Positions 9,695-18,088 of a stretch of DNA of 64,000 bases are shown here, piece after piece. The position numbers were made by a program, and so were the translations under genes. Source of the stretch: Thermomonas alba. GTDB lineage: Bacteria > Pseudomonadota > Gammaproteobacteria > Xanthomonadales > Xanthomonadaceae. The notes beneath the pieces are model-generated. The model worked only from the letters and a program-made list of their open reading frames with translations. It made no database searches and was not told the DNA's origin. The stretch is taken from contig NZ_JAJOZU010000002.1 in NCBI RefSeq assembly GCF_022419205.1, positions 1 to 64,000 on the forward strand, read 5' to 3'. Each line of letters begins with the position of its first letter. Positions within the stretch are counted from its first letter, which is position 1.

Positions 9695-10273
9695 TCAGCC
9701 GACCTCGTGCCCGCTCTGGATCGCTTCCACGATCCGGGTGAACACCTCGTCCAGCGAGCCCACGCCATCCACCACCGCCAGGCGCCCACGCTGACGGTAG
9801 TAGTCGATGACGGGCGCGGTTTTTTCGTCGTATACCTTCAGGCGATGGCGCACCGACTCCGGGGTGTCGTCGGCGCGCCCCTCGATCTTGGCACGCTCGG
9901 CCAGCCGCGCAATGATCTGCTCGTTGTCCACCGCCAGCTGCACGGCGAAATCGAAAGATTGCCCCAGCTCCTGCAGCAGCGCATCCAGCGCGGCCGCCTG
10001 GGCCAGGTTGCGCGGATAGCCGTCGAGGATGAAGCCGTTGCGGGCATCCTCGCGCGAGAGCCGGTCCTTGAGCATGCCGAGCAGGATCTCGTCACTGACC
10101 AGATCGCCGCGGGCCATGACCTCGCCTGCCTGACGGCCGAGCGGGGTGCCGGCGGCGACCTCGGCGCGCAGCAGATCGCCGGTGGAGATGTGCGGCACCT
10201 GCAGATATTCCTTCAGCCGTGCCGCCTGGGTGCCCTTGCCCGACCCCGGCGCGCCCAATAGAACCAGTCGCAT
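9695..10273 (-). CDS. adk: Adenylate kinase, short LID-less type
   Basis: Adenylate kinase interconverts ATP plus AMP and two ADP. The 192-residue product has the P-loop GAPGSGKGT at residues 8-16, the AMP-binding STGDLLR segment and the GFILDGYPRN motif. The long enzyme of enterobacteria has a LID of about 30 extra residues; here the region after the ERAKIEGRADDTPE stretch goes straight into the C-terminal helix region, as in short-type adenylate kinases. No zinc-binding cysteines are present. It is divergent from pfp, with 105 bp between the starts. Confidence 0.97.
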   Translation of the reverse strand: MRLVLLGAPGSGKGTQAARLKEYLQVPHISTGDLLRAEVAAGTPLGRQAGEVMARGDLVSDEILLGMLKDRLSREDARNGFILDGYPRNLAQAAALDALLQELGQSFDFAVQLAVDNEQIIARLAERAKIEGRADDTPESVRHRLKVYDEKTAPVIDYYRQRGRLAVVDGVGSLDEVFTRIVEAIQSGHEVG

Positions 10274-10378
10274 CGATTGACTCCTGATGTAATGTCATTG
10301 CAGGGCGGCGCTAGACTGCACCTGCCTGCTGCTTGGTCAGCTTACCGCATTCAGCCCAGCCCCCGCCCGGAGACCGTC

Positions 10379-11632
10379 ATGCCGACCGGCAATCTACTCT
10401 ACGCACAGAGCGGCGGGGTCACCGCCGTCATCAACGCCACCGCTGCCGCGGTGCTCAAGGCCGCGCGCGCGCGCAGGGTGCGCGTGCTGGCGGCGCGCAA
10501 TGGCATCCTCGGCGCGCTGCGCGAGGATTTGATCGACGCCTCCGCGCTCACCGCCACCGAGATCGAGGGCCTGGCGCACACCCCCGGCGGCGCGTTCGGA
10601 AGCTGCCGGGTGAAGCTGAAGTCACTGGCCGAGGACCGCGCCAAGTACGAGCGCCTGCTGGAAGTGTTCCGCGCCCACGACGTGCGCTGGTTCCTCTACA
10701 ACGGCGGCAACGACTCCGCCGACACCGCGCTCAAGGTCTCGCAGCTGGCGGCCGAGTTCGGCTATCCGCTGACTTGCGTGGCCGTCCCCAAGACCATCGA
10801 CAACGATCTGGCCGTCACCGACTGCAGCCCCGGCTTCGGCTCGGCCGCCAAGTACACGGCCGTGTCGGTGCGCGAATGCGCGCTGGACGTGGCGGCGATG
10901 GCGGAAACCTCCACCCGGGTGTTCGTGTACGAGGCGATGGGCCGGCATGCCGGCTGGCTGGCCGCCGCCGCCGGCCTGGCCGGGACCGGGCGCAATGATG
11001 CGCCACACCTGATCCTGTTCCCAGAGCGGGTGTTCGACGAGGCCGATTTCCTGGCCCGAGTGGATGCGGTGGTCAAGCGCGTCGGCCACTGCGTGGTGGT
11101 GGCCAGCGAGGGCATCCGCACCGCCGACGGCCGCTTCGTGGCCGAGGCCGGCGGCCATGACAGCTTTGGCCACGCCCAGCTGGGCGGCGTGGCCGCCTAT
11201 CTGGCCGGGCGGGTCAAGGACGCACTGGGCCACAAGGTGCACTGGGCGCTGCCCGACTACCTGCAGCGCTCGGCCCGTCATCTGGCTTCACGGACCGACC
11301 TCGAGCACGCGATGGCGGTCGGCCGCGCCGCGGTGGAGTGCGCGCTGGCCGGACAGAATGCGGTGATGCCGGTGATCGTGCGCGATGGTGATGCGCCCTA
11401 CCGCTGGCACGTGGACATCGCACCGCTTGCGGATATTGCCAACCGCGAAAAAACCATGCCCACGCGCTTCATCCGCAAGGATGGCTATGGCATCACCGCG
11501 GCCGCCCGCCGCTACCTCACGCCGCTGGTCGCCGGCGAGGCCCATCCACCGTATGGCCGGGATGGGCTGCCGGATTACGTTGTCCCCCGCATGCGGACGG
11601 TTCGCCGGCGGTTGCCGCGCTGGGGCCGCTGA
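10379..11632 (+). CDS. pfp: Pyrophosphate-dependent 6-phosphofructokinase
   Basis: This 417-residue protein should phosphorylate fructose 6-phosphate using pyrophosphate, a reversible glycolytic step. The pyrophosphate signature is visible. The phosphate loop reads GGNDSADT, with Asp where ATP-dependent enzymes have Gly (GGDGS), and the catalytic segment is PKTIDND with the Lys typical of PPi enzymes. The sugar-binding MGRHAGW motif is near residues 180-186. Xanthomonads are known to use this enzyme in place of an ATP-dependent PFK. The ATG at 10379 starts a family-like N-terminus (PTGNLLYAQSGG). A PPi-consuming proton pump, hppA, follows 1.3 kb downstream. Confidence 0.94.
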   Translation: MPTGNLLYAQSGGVTAVINATAAAVLKAARARRVRVLAARNGILGALREDLIDASALTATEIEGLAHTPGGAFGSCRVKLKSLAEDRAKYERLLEVFRAHDVRWFLYNGGNDSADTALKVSQLAAEFGYPLTCVAVPKTIDNDLAVTDCSPGFGSAAKYTAVSVRECALDVAAMAETSTRVFVYEAMGRHAGWLAAAAGLAGTGRNDAPHLILFPERVFDEADFLARVDAVVKRVGHCVVVASEGIRTADGRFVAEAGGHDSFGHAQLGGVAAYLAGRVKDALGHKVHWALPDYLQRSARHLASRTDLEHAMAVGRAAVECALAGQNAVMPVIVRDGDAPYRWHVDIAPLADIANREKTMPTRFIRKDGYGITAAARRYLTPLVAGEAHPPYGRDGLPDYVVPRMRTVRRRLPRWGR

Positions 11633-11699
11633 GTCGCCAATGTCCCTATAGCTCGCCGTCGGCATACCCTCCACCATCCCCCCATCCGACAGGATCCCC

Positions 11700-12491
11700 A
11701 TGAACCGCTACCTCACCACTTCTTTCCTGGCCCTTGCCTTGAGCGCCTGCCTCCCGGCGCATGCGCAATGGAGCAAAAAGCAGAACGACCCGCAGGGCGC
11801 CGCCGCCGGCGCCAACTCGCAGGGCGCCGCCGCCAACCTGGAGCACTGCGCCGAGCCGATGGGCACGATCGCGGTGGTCGAGGAGCAGGAAGGCGACTGG
11901 TACCGCTACCTGACCACCGACCTGCGCCTGCCCTCGACGGTGCCGGTGATCCGCATGCTGATCCAGCAGTCCAACTGCTTCGTGGTGGTCGAGCGCGGCC
12001 GCGCGATGCGCAACATGATGCAGGAACGCGCGCTGATGGACAGCGGCGAACTGCGCCAGGGCAGCGACTTCGGCAAGGGCCAGATGGTCGCCGCCGACTA
12101 CACCCTGAATCCCAGCATCAACTTCTCGCAGAGCAACGCCGGCGGCATCGGTGCAGCGCTGGGCGCGTTCGGCGGCCCTCTTGGCGCGGTGGGGGCATTG
12201 GTCGGTGGTCTGAAGTTCAAGAAAGCCGAAACCATGCTGACCATGATCGACAACCGCTCCGGTGTGCAGATCGGCGTGGCGCAGGGCAACGCCACCAAGA
12301 CCGATTTCGGGCTAGGGGCCGGCGGCGGTTTCGGCGCGCTCGGCGGCTACAGCAACACGCCGGAAGGCAAGGCGCTGGCGGCCGCGTTCGCCAATGCCTA
12401 CAACAACCTGGTGCGCGCGATGCGCGACTACAAGCCGCAGCAGGTCCAGGGCGGCCTCGGCAAGGGCGGCAAGCTGAAAGTCGGCAACTGA
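11700..12491 (+). CDS. CsgG/HfaB-like exported protein
   Basis: The 263-residue product has an N-terminal export signal. An LSAC lipobox at 14-17 and an AHA|Q signal peptidase I site at 21-23 are both possible, so lipidation is uncertain. The mature part resembles CsgG/HfaB-type proteins, with a VIRMLIQQSNCFVVVERG-like stretch followed by a hydrophobic, glycine-rich segment near 140-175 that could form membrane-spanning beta strands. CsgG proteins build outer-membrane secretion pores for curli, but no curli genes are nearby, so the substrate is unknown. A terminator-like hairpin follows. Confidence 0.72.
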   Translation: MNRYLTTSFLALALSACLPAHAQWSKKQNDPQGAAAGANSQGAAANLEHCAEPMGTIAVVEEQEGDWYRYLTTDLRLPSTVPVIRMLIQQSNCFVVVERGRAMRNMMQERALMDSGELRQGSDFGKGQMVAADYTLNPSINFSQSNAGGIGAALGAFGGPLGAVGALVGGLKFKKAETMLTMIDNRSGVQIGVAQGNATKTDFGLGAGGGFGALGGYSNTPEGKALAAAFANAYNNLVRAMRDYKPQQVQGGLGKGGKLKVGN

Positions 12492-12523
12492 TTGCCTCCC
12501 GCAGATTTTCCCGCAAACGCACG

Positions 12524-12554
12524 AACGCCCGGCCAACGCCGGGCGTTTGCTTTC
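12524..12554 (+). terminator. Rho-independent terminator candidate after the CsgG-like gene
   Basis: A perfect 10-bp stem (AACGCCCGGC at 12524-12533, complement at 12538-12547) closes a 4-nt loop and is followed by a short T-rich stretch. It lies 33 bp past the stop and 32 bp before the next start, so it probably separates the two genes. Confidence 0.7.
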
Positions 12555-12585
12555 GTGCTCACACCGGCCATGCGATCCTGTGCAT

Positions 12586-12810
12586 ATGCCGATCCTCATG
12601 ATCAAGGCCAAACCCAACAGCCGCATCTCCGCGCTCACGCGGCAGGAGGACGGCACGTGGCTGGCGCAGCTGAAATCGCCACCGGTGGACGGCAAGGCCA
12701 ATGCCGAGCTAATAGCGTTGGTGGCGCAGCACTTCGGCTGCGCAAGATCACAGGTGCTGGTGAAAACCGGTGCCGGCGCGCGCCTGAAACGCGTCCAGAT
12801 CCCCGATTGA
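12586..12810 (+). CDS. DUF167 / YggU family protein
   Basis: This 74-residue protein matches the DUF167 (YggU) family: an MxIKAKPNSRIS-type first strand, the conserved PPVDGKANAELIALVAQHFG core at about 30-50, and the VLVKTGAGARLKRVQI end. The family has a small alpha/beta fold and no established biochemical role, though it is widely conserved. The ATG at 12586 is preferred over an upstream in-frame ATG (12547) because the shorter protein begins at the family N-terminus and the longer one would overlap the terminator hairpin. Confidence 0.88.
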   Translation: MPILMIKAKPNSRISALTRQEDGTWLAQLKSPPVDGKANAELIALVAQHFGCARSQVLVKTGAGARLKRVQIPD

Positions 12811-12949
12811 ACCGGCCCGCTGGATGTGCGGTTGCAGCATCCCCCACTGCCGCAAGTCTCGCCCAGGTATGCGATAGTCAGGCCGTGTCCGCCGCGCGGC
12901 GGGCGCGACAACCTGCTGTCTTCCATTCGAATACCCGGGGAGGGGTTTC

Positions 12950-15082
12950 ATGCTGGAGCAATATGGTTTGGTGCTGGCGCTGGCCTGTGCCGTCGTCGCA
13001 ATCGCATATGGCCTGTGGGCCGCCCTTTGGATCGATCGGCAACCCGCCGGCAACGAGCGCATGCAGCAGATCGCCGGCGCGATCCAGGAGGGCGCGCGCG
13101 CCTATCTCAACCGGCAGTACACCACGATTGCCGTCGCCGGCGTGGTGCTGCTGCTGCTGATTGGTTTCTTCCTGAGTTGGCATACCGCGATCGGGTTCGC
13201 GATCGGCGCGGTGCTGTCCGGCGCAGCCGGCTACATTGGCATGAACGTGTCGGTACGCGCCAACGTGCGCACCGCCGAGGCCGCGCGCAGCGGCATGGGC
13301 CCGGCGATGAACGTCGCCTTCAAGGGCGGCGCGATCACCGGCATGCTGGTGGTCGGCCTGGGCCTGCTGGGCGTGGCCGGCTACTGGTACGTGCTCACCC
13401 ACCCGATGGGCGCGACCCAGGCCGAGGCGCTGCACGCGCTGGTGGGCCTGGCCTTCGGCAGCTCGCTGATCTCGATCTTCGCGCGCCTGGGCGGCGGCAT
13501 CTTCACCAAGGGCGCCGACGTCGGCGCCGACCTAGTGGGCAAGGTCGAAGCCGGCATTCCCGAGGACGACCCGCGCAACCCGGCGGTGATCGCCGACAAC
13601 GTGGGCGACAACGTGGGCGACTGCGCCGGCATGGCCGCCGACCTGTTCGAGACCTACGCGGTGACGGTGATCGCCACCATGCTGCTGGGCGGGCTGATGG
13701 TCGCCAGCGTCGGCCAGCATGCGGTGCTGTATCCGCTGGTGCTGGGCGGCGCGTCGATCCTCGCTTCGATCATCGGTACCTTCTTCGTGAAGGTCTCCGG
13801 CAGCAACCCCAACATCATGGGCGCGCTGTACCGCGGGGTGATCGTGTCGGCCGCGCTCGCGGCCGTCGCCTTCTACCCGATCACCACCCAGCTGATGGGC
13901 GACTCCAGCTTCGGGGCGATGAACCTGTACGGCTGCGCGCTGATCGGCCTGGCGCTCACCGGCGCCATCGTCTGGATCACCGAGTACTACACCGGCACCC
14001 AGTACGCGCCGGTGAAGCACGTCGCGCAGGCCTCCACCACCGGCCACGGCACCAACATCATCGCCGGCCTCGGCGTGTCGATGAAGGCCACCGCGCTGCC
14101 GGTGCTGGCGGTGTGCGCCTCGATCCTCGGCGCCTACACGCTTGGCGGGCTGTACGGGATCGCAATCGCCGCCACCTCGATGCTGTCGATGGCCGGCATG
14201 ATCGTGGCGCTGGACGCCTACGGGCCGATCACCGACAACGCCGGCGGCATCGCCGAGATGAGCGAGCTGCCGCCGGAGGTGCGCAGCGTCACCGACCCGC
14301 TGGACGCGGTGGGCAACACCACCAAAGCGGTCACCAAGGGCTACGCCATCGGCTCGGCCGCGCTGGCGTCGCTGGTGCTGTTCGCGGACTACACCCACAA
14401 CCTGCAGACCCAGCATCCCGATGCGACCTTCACCTTCGACCTGTCCAACCACATGGTCATCATCGGGTTGCTGATCGGCGGCCTGATCCCGTATCTGTTC
14501 GGCGCGATGGCGATGGAAGCCGTGGGCCGCGCGGCGGGCAGCGTGGTGGAGGAGGTGCGCCGCCAGTTCCGCGAGATCAAGGGCATCATGGACGGCAGCG
14601 GCAAGCCGCAGTACGACAAGGCGGTGGACATGCTGACCAAGTCGGCGATCAAGGAGATGATCCTGCCCTCGCTGCTGCCGGTCGTGGTGCCGGTCGTGGT
14701 CGGCCTGACCCTGGGAGCGCAGGCGCTGGGCGGGCTCTTGATCGGCACCATCGTCACCGGCCTATTCGTGGCCATCTCGATGACCACCGGCGGCGGCGCG
14801 TGGGACAACGCCAAGAAGCACATCGAGGACGGCCACTTCGGCGGCAAGGGCTCCGAGGCGCACAAGGCGGCGGTGACCGGCGACACCGTCGGCGATCCCT
14901 ACAAGGATACCGCAGGCCCCGCAGTGAACCCGCTGATCAAGATCATCAACATCGTGGCGCTGCTGATCGTGCCGCTGCTGCCGGTCACACCCGCCACGCC
15001 GGTCTCCAGCGCCACCCCGGCGGCCACGACCGTCAGCGCGCCTGCGCCAGCGGCCATGCCAACCGGCGGAACATCGCGCTGA
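12950..15082 (+). CDS. hppA: K+-independent H+-translocating pyrophosphatase
   Basis: This 710-residue integral membrane pump hydrolyses pyrophosphate and moves protons outward. It has about 16 membrane segments, the [11 protein letters not shown] catalytic loop near 190-200, the [18 protein letters not shown] acidic motif near 220-237, and a second acidic stretch ([19 protein letters not shown]) near the C-terminus. In [15 protein letters not shown], the Lys after GNTT marks the K+-independent, proton-pumping class; K+-dependent enzymes have Ala there. The C-terminus ends in a Pro/Ala/Thr-rich tail of about 40 residues, which is unusual. Together with pfp it suggests that pyrophosphate is used as an energy currency. 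Confidence 0.96.
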   Translation: MLEQYGLVLALACAVVAIAYGLWAALWIDRQPAGNERMQQIAGAIQEGARAYLNRQYTTIAVAGVVLLLLIGFFLSWHTAIGFAIGAVLSGAAGYIGMNVSVRANVRTAEAARSGMGPAMNVAFKGGAITGMLVVGLGLLGVAGYWYVLTHPMGATQAEALHALVGLAFGSSLISIFARLGGGIFTKGADVGADLVGKVEAGIPEDDPRNPAVIADNVGDNVGDCAGMAADLFETYAVTVIATMLLGGLMVASVGQHAVLYPLVLGGASILASIIGTFFVKVSGSNPNIMGALYRGVIVSAALAAVAFYPITTQLMGDSSFGAMNLYGCALIGLALTGAIVWITEYYTGTQYAPVKHVAQASTTGHGTNIIAGLGVSMKATALPVLAVCASILGAYTLGGLYGIAIAATSMLSMAGMIVALDAYGPITDNAGGIAEMSELPPEVRSVTDPLDAVGNTTKAVTKGYAIGSAALASLVLFADYTHNLQTQHPDATFTFDLSNHMVIIGLLIGGLIPYLFGAMAMEAVGRAAGSVVEEVRRQFREIKGIMDGSGKPQYDKAVDMLTKSAIKEMILPSLLPVVVPVVVGLTLGAQALGGLLIGTIVTGLFVAISMTTGGGAWDNAKKHIEDGHFGGKGSEAHKAAVTGDTVGDPYKDTAGPAVNPLIKIINIVALLIVPLLPVTPATPVSSATPAATTVSAPAPAAMPTGGTSR

Positions 15083-15090
15083 TCCTGCCG

Positions 15091-15117
15091 CGCCGCTCGC
15101 CTACACGGCGGGCGGCG
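15091..15117. other. Hairpin after hppA
   Basis: An 11-bp stem with one G-T pair (15091-15101 against 15107-15117) and a 5-nt loop starts 9 bp past the hppA stop. It has no T-run, so it is at best a terminator-like or mRNA-stabilising structure. Confidence 0.4.
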
Positions 15118-15145
15118 CGCATCGTAATCAAGCCTGCGATCGACC

Positions 15146-16141
15146 ATGAAAGCCGCGCTCTCCAACGTCCTGTTCCGGCTGCGCAATGACTTTCAGCTGA
15201 GCATGATCTCGGTGCTCGGCGCGATCGGCGTACTGGCCATCCTGCCGTTCAGTCTTCTGCGCTTCTGGCAAGGCAACCCGGTGGCCGGCACCGCCGATCT
15301 GCTGGTGGCCAGCGCCATCTGCGGCAGCGCGCTGTACGCCTGGCGCAGCGGCAAGCTCGACCGCGCCGGGGTGATCATCGCGCTGTGCAATACGGCCGGC
15401 AGCCTGGCAGTGGAAGTCCTGCTGGGCAAGCCGGGTCTGTACTGGATGTACGTGGCCATGCTGGCCAACTTCTTCATCGTCGGCCGCAATATCGCCGTCA
15501 GCCTGGCCCTGGCCGGGATCGCGCTGGCGCAGTTCATCCCCGGGGCATTCGATGATCCCGTGCAGCGCGCCAGCGTGATCACCACGCAGCTGCTGGTCGC
15601 GCTGTTCGCGTTCATTTTCGCTCACCGCACGGCCATACAGCATCAGATGCTGGAACGCCTGGCTACTCACGATGCCTTGACCGGCGCCCGTAACCGCCGC
15701 GCTCTGGAGCAAGAGCTGGACATCGCCATGGCCACCGGCGCGCGCCAGATGCGTCCGAGCGCGCTGCTGCTGCTGGACCTCGATCACTTCAAGCAGGTCA
15801 ACGACCGCTACGGCCATGAAGCTGGCGACCAGGTGCTGTGCCAGTTCGTGGACCTGATCCATGCGCATACCCGCGCTGGTGATCGCCTGTTCCGCTACGG
15901 CGGCGAGGAGTTCGTACTGCTGCTCGAGAACACCGGCATCGCTGGCGCCCAGGCGGCCTTCGCCAAACTGCAGGCGCTGGTCCACGCCAGGCTGCGCATC
16001 CAGCAGATGCCGGTGACCATATCGGCCGGGGCTGCCGCCTTGCACCCGGGAGAAACGCGCGAGCAGTGGCTTGCGCGCGCCGATGCCGCGCTGTACCGGG
16101 CCAAGCAGAACGGCCGCGACCGCCTGGAAATCGCGGATTGA
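15146..16141 (+). CDS. Membrane-bound diguanylate cyclase (GGDEF)
   Basis: The 331-residue protein has about six hydrophobic segments in its first 165 residues, a MASE-like sensor not assignable to a known subtype. A GGDEF domain follows from THDALTGARNRRAL (174-187). The active site is intact as GGEEF at 252-256, and an RxxD inhibitory site (RAGD, 243-246) sits exactly five residues before it, so feedback by cyclic di-GMP is expected. It should make c-di-GMP at the inner membrane. Whether its location before the cyd remnant has functional meaning is unclear. Confidence 0.92.
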   Translation: MKAALSNVLFRLRNDFQLSMISVLGAIGVLAILPFSLLRFWQGNPVAGTADLLVASAICGSALYAWRSGKLDRAGVIIALCNTAGSLAVEVLLGKPGLYWMYVAMLANFFIVGRNIAVSLALAGIALAQFIPGAFDDPVQRASVITTQLLVALFAFIFAHRTAIQHQMLERLATHDALTGARNRRALEQELDIAMATGARQMRPSALLLLDLDHFKQVNDRYGHEAGDQVLCQFVDLIHAHTRAGDRLFRYGGEEFVLLLENTGIAGAQAAFAKLQALVHARLRIQQMPVTISAGAAALHPGETREQWLARADAALYRAKQNGRDRLEIAD

Positions 16142-16235
16142 TCGCGCTGGACATTTTGTCCCACGGTGGCTTGCGCTCTTGTATATTAGAAAAAGCTGAA
16201 ATAATGTGCGCAGGGTTCCTGAAGAGCAAACCTCC

Positions 16236-16454
16236 ATGCATCCGGCGATGGCGAACCCCCCATCCCATGGCACGACGCCGCCCTCCCCTTGGGCCTGGCT
16301 GCGACGCCACCTGCTGCTGTTGATCGCGATCAAGCTGTCGCTGCTCGCCCTGCTCTACGTCCTGTTCTTCGGGCCCGGCCAGCGCCCGGCAGTCGATGCC
16401 GACGCGGTGGCCCGCCAGCTGCAATCCTCTTCCGTTCCCTCGTCTTCGAGGTAA
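16236..16454 (+). CDS. cydP: CydP-like small subunit of cytochrome bd
   Basis: The 72-residue product has one membrane helix (about residues 24-43, HLLLLIAIKLSLLALLYVLFF region) preceded by an arginine pair and followed by VDADAVARQL. This is the layout of the small cytochrome oxidase-associated protein CydP, typically encoded just before cydA in gammaproteobacteria. Here the next gene is cydX, normally found after cydB, so the two core subunits are missing. ATG 16236 or the in-frame ATG at 16248 could be the start. Identification rests on the single-helix pattern and the cyd context. Confidence 0.68.
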   Translation: MHPAMANPPSHGTTPPSPWAWLRRHLLLLIAIKLSLLALLYVLFFGPGQRPAVDADAVARQLQSSSVPSSSR

Positions 16455-16529
16455 GCCGTCATGCCCGATGCGCGGGCAGGTGACCCGCGCGCACGTCGAA
16501 GAACAAGCCCGCAATGGAGGTGGCTACTG

Positions 16530-16655
16530 ATGTGGTACTTCTCGTGGATCCTCGGCATTGCCTTCGCGGCGGCCTTCGCCATCCTCAATGCGATGTGGTA
16601 CGAGATGAAGAGCGACCGCGCGCGCGGCGTGAAGGCGCCGTTCGAAGCGCCCTAA
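16530..16655 (+). CDS. cydX: Cytochrome bd oxidase subunit CydX
   Basis: This 41-residue single-helix protein begins MWYFSWILG, the hallmark N-terminus of CydX, the small subunit that stabilises the heme groups of CydAB in cytochrome bd oxidase. The helix covers about residues 2-22, followed by a charged cytoplasmic tail. The ATG at 16530 is chosen because the family always starts at this tryptophan-rich segment; the frame remains open upstream to 16461 but encodes an Arg-rich stretch unlike any CydX. A GGAGG motif at 16516-16520 serves as ribosome-binding site. The gene lacks its usual neighbours cydA and cydB. Confidence 0.88.
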   Translation: MWYFSWILGIAFAAAFAILNAMWYEMKSDRARGVKAPFEAP

Positions 16656-16666
16656 AGGGGACGACG

Positions 16667-16930
16667 ATGGCACGCCTGGGCTCCCTGCTGCTGGGCGCGC
16701 TGCTCGCGCTCGGCCTGCTCATCCTGCCCGCGGCGCGCGGGCGGGAACTGAGCGCCGCCGAACACGGCTGGATGACCCTGGTGCTGCTGGCGGTCTGCGC
16801 CCTGTTCGTGCACGGCAGCGGCTTCCGCTTCGAGTCCGGCATGCTGCGCCGGCTGTTCTCCCCGTGGCTGCTGTGGCCGCTGGCGCTGGCCTGTACTGCT
16901 GGCTTCGCCTGGCGCGCCGCGGGCGGGTGA
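16667..16930 (+). CDS. ybgE: YbgE-like cyd operon protein
   Basis: The 87-residue product has three predicted membrane helices (about 3-19, 30-43 and 58-80) and a conserved-looking HGSGFRFES loop between the second and third. Its size, topology and position 11 bp after cydX fit YbgE, the small inner-membrane protein encoded at the end of cyd operons; its function is unknown. A GGGG segment precedes the ATG. The cydX-ybgE order is as in intact cyd operons, which supports the view that this is the tail of one. Confidence 0.75.
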   Translation: MARLGSLLLGALLALGLLILPAARGRELSAAEHGWMTLVLLAVCALFVHGSGFRFESGMLRRLFSPWLLWPLALACTAGFAWRAAGG

Positions 16931-16957
16931 AGCCCGCGGGTGCCCGCATGCCGCCGC

Positions 16958-18088
16958 TCAGCGGTACTGGCGCAGATAGCGCTTCTCGAACGCGGCCTTG
17001 GCCCAGTGCATCAGCCGCAGCGGCGGCAGCGCGCGCGCACTGTCCCCCTTGCGGCTGACCAGCAGGCCGCGATCGAGGGTGTCCACGATGCACACCAGCT
17101 CGGCGGTGAACGCTTCCTCCACCGGCTCGCCGCGCAGGGTGCGCAGCAGGTTGCGTGCCGCCACCCCGGCCTGCAGATCGGCCTGATGCGCCTGCTTGGG
17201 CAACCAGTCCGGGCCGGGGAAGCTGCCGCCATCGCCCGCGACGAAGGTGCAGGCCACGCCCGGTACCCGGCACTGCGCATCGCCCTGCACGAACCCGCCC
17301 GGCGAGCGCGGCAGCGTGGTCGCATCCAACCAGGCCTGGCCGGTCAACCCGGGCATGAAGACGGTCATCGCGCTGTCGAGGCGGGTGCGCTCCAGCTGCA
17401 CCGCGTCGGCCTCGAAACGCACCGGCTTCTCGCCCAGCACGGTGTCGATGCCGCGCTTGCGCATCTCGCCCAGGATCATGCCGACCGCCTTCTCGCCCAG
17501 CCGCTGGCCGGGCTTGTCGGAGGGGCTGAAGAACACCAGCCGGAAACGCTCGCGGCGGCGCTGCCGGCGCAGCAGGGTGTCGATCCCGAACAGGAACTCG
17601 AACACCGGGCCGCCGCGCATGGCGACCGGCTCGTTCGGATTGGCGCCAAAGCCGAAGCACAGCGTGCCGCCCTGCAGCGCCGCCAGGCGGTCGCGGATGG
17701 CCTCGCCGGCGGCGATGCCATCGCAGGGGATGATGGCGTGCTCGATCCCCGGCAGCTTGCGCAGGAAGCGCGCGCCGGTGGCCAGGATCAAGCCGTCGTT
17801 GCGGACATCGCCGGCGTCGGTGTGCAGCACCCGCGCGTCTTCCGACAGCCCGGTGGCCTGCGCCTGGTGGAAGTGGATGCGCTGGCGGGCGAGGAAGCGG
17901 TCCAGCGGCACCACCAGGTCCTCGCGCCGGCGAGTGCCGGCGGGCAGCCAGATGCTGCCCGGCAGGTAGTGCAGCTCGGCGCGCGGCGCGACCAGGGTCA
18001 GCTCGGCCTCGGGCGCGTGCCGACGCAGGGTGCGCAGCGCGGTCAATCCGGCGAAACCGGCGCCGACCACGGTGATGCGCGGATTCAT
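16958..18088 (-). CDS. Second SQR-like FAD oxidoreductase
   Basis: The 376-residue flavoprotein starts ITVVGAGFAGLTALRTLRR, an FAD-binding Rossmann motif, and has an ATGARF segment near 103-108 and GDGGSFPGPDWLPKQAHQAD near 286-304, the second FAD-binding region of the NDH-2/SQR group. Cysteines are at 122, 144, 273, 280 and 333, but they do not fall in the type I SQR pattern of the enzyme at the other end of this operon. It may be a divergent sulfide:quinone or NAD(P)H:quinone oxidoreductase. It overlaps the preceding gene as ATGA and is the last gene of the nine-gene operon. Confidence 0.78.
   Translation of the reverse strand: MNPRITVVGAGFAGLTALRTLRRHAPEAELTLVAPRAELHYLPGSIWLPAGTRRREDLVVPLDRFLARQRIHFHQAQATGLSEDARVLHTDAGDVRNDGLILATGARFLRKLPGIEHAIIPCDGIAAGEAIRDRLAALQGGTLCFGFGANPNEPVAMRGGPVFEFLFGIDTLLRRQRRRERFRLVFFSPSDKPGQRLGEKAVGMILGEMRKRGIDTVLGEKPVRFEADAVQLERTRLDSAMTVFMPGLTGQAWLDATTLPRSPGGFVQGDAQCRVPGVACTFVAGDGGSFPGPDWLPKQAHQADLQAGVAARNLLRTLRGEPVEEAFTAELVCIVDTLDRGLLVSRKGDSARALPPLRLMHWAKAAFEKRYLRQYR

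Noticed and set aside
16461-16529. Upstream extension of cydX
   Set aside because: The added residues are Arg-rich and unlike CydX; the family starts at MWYF. I also could not recognise them as a CydB remnant.
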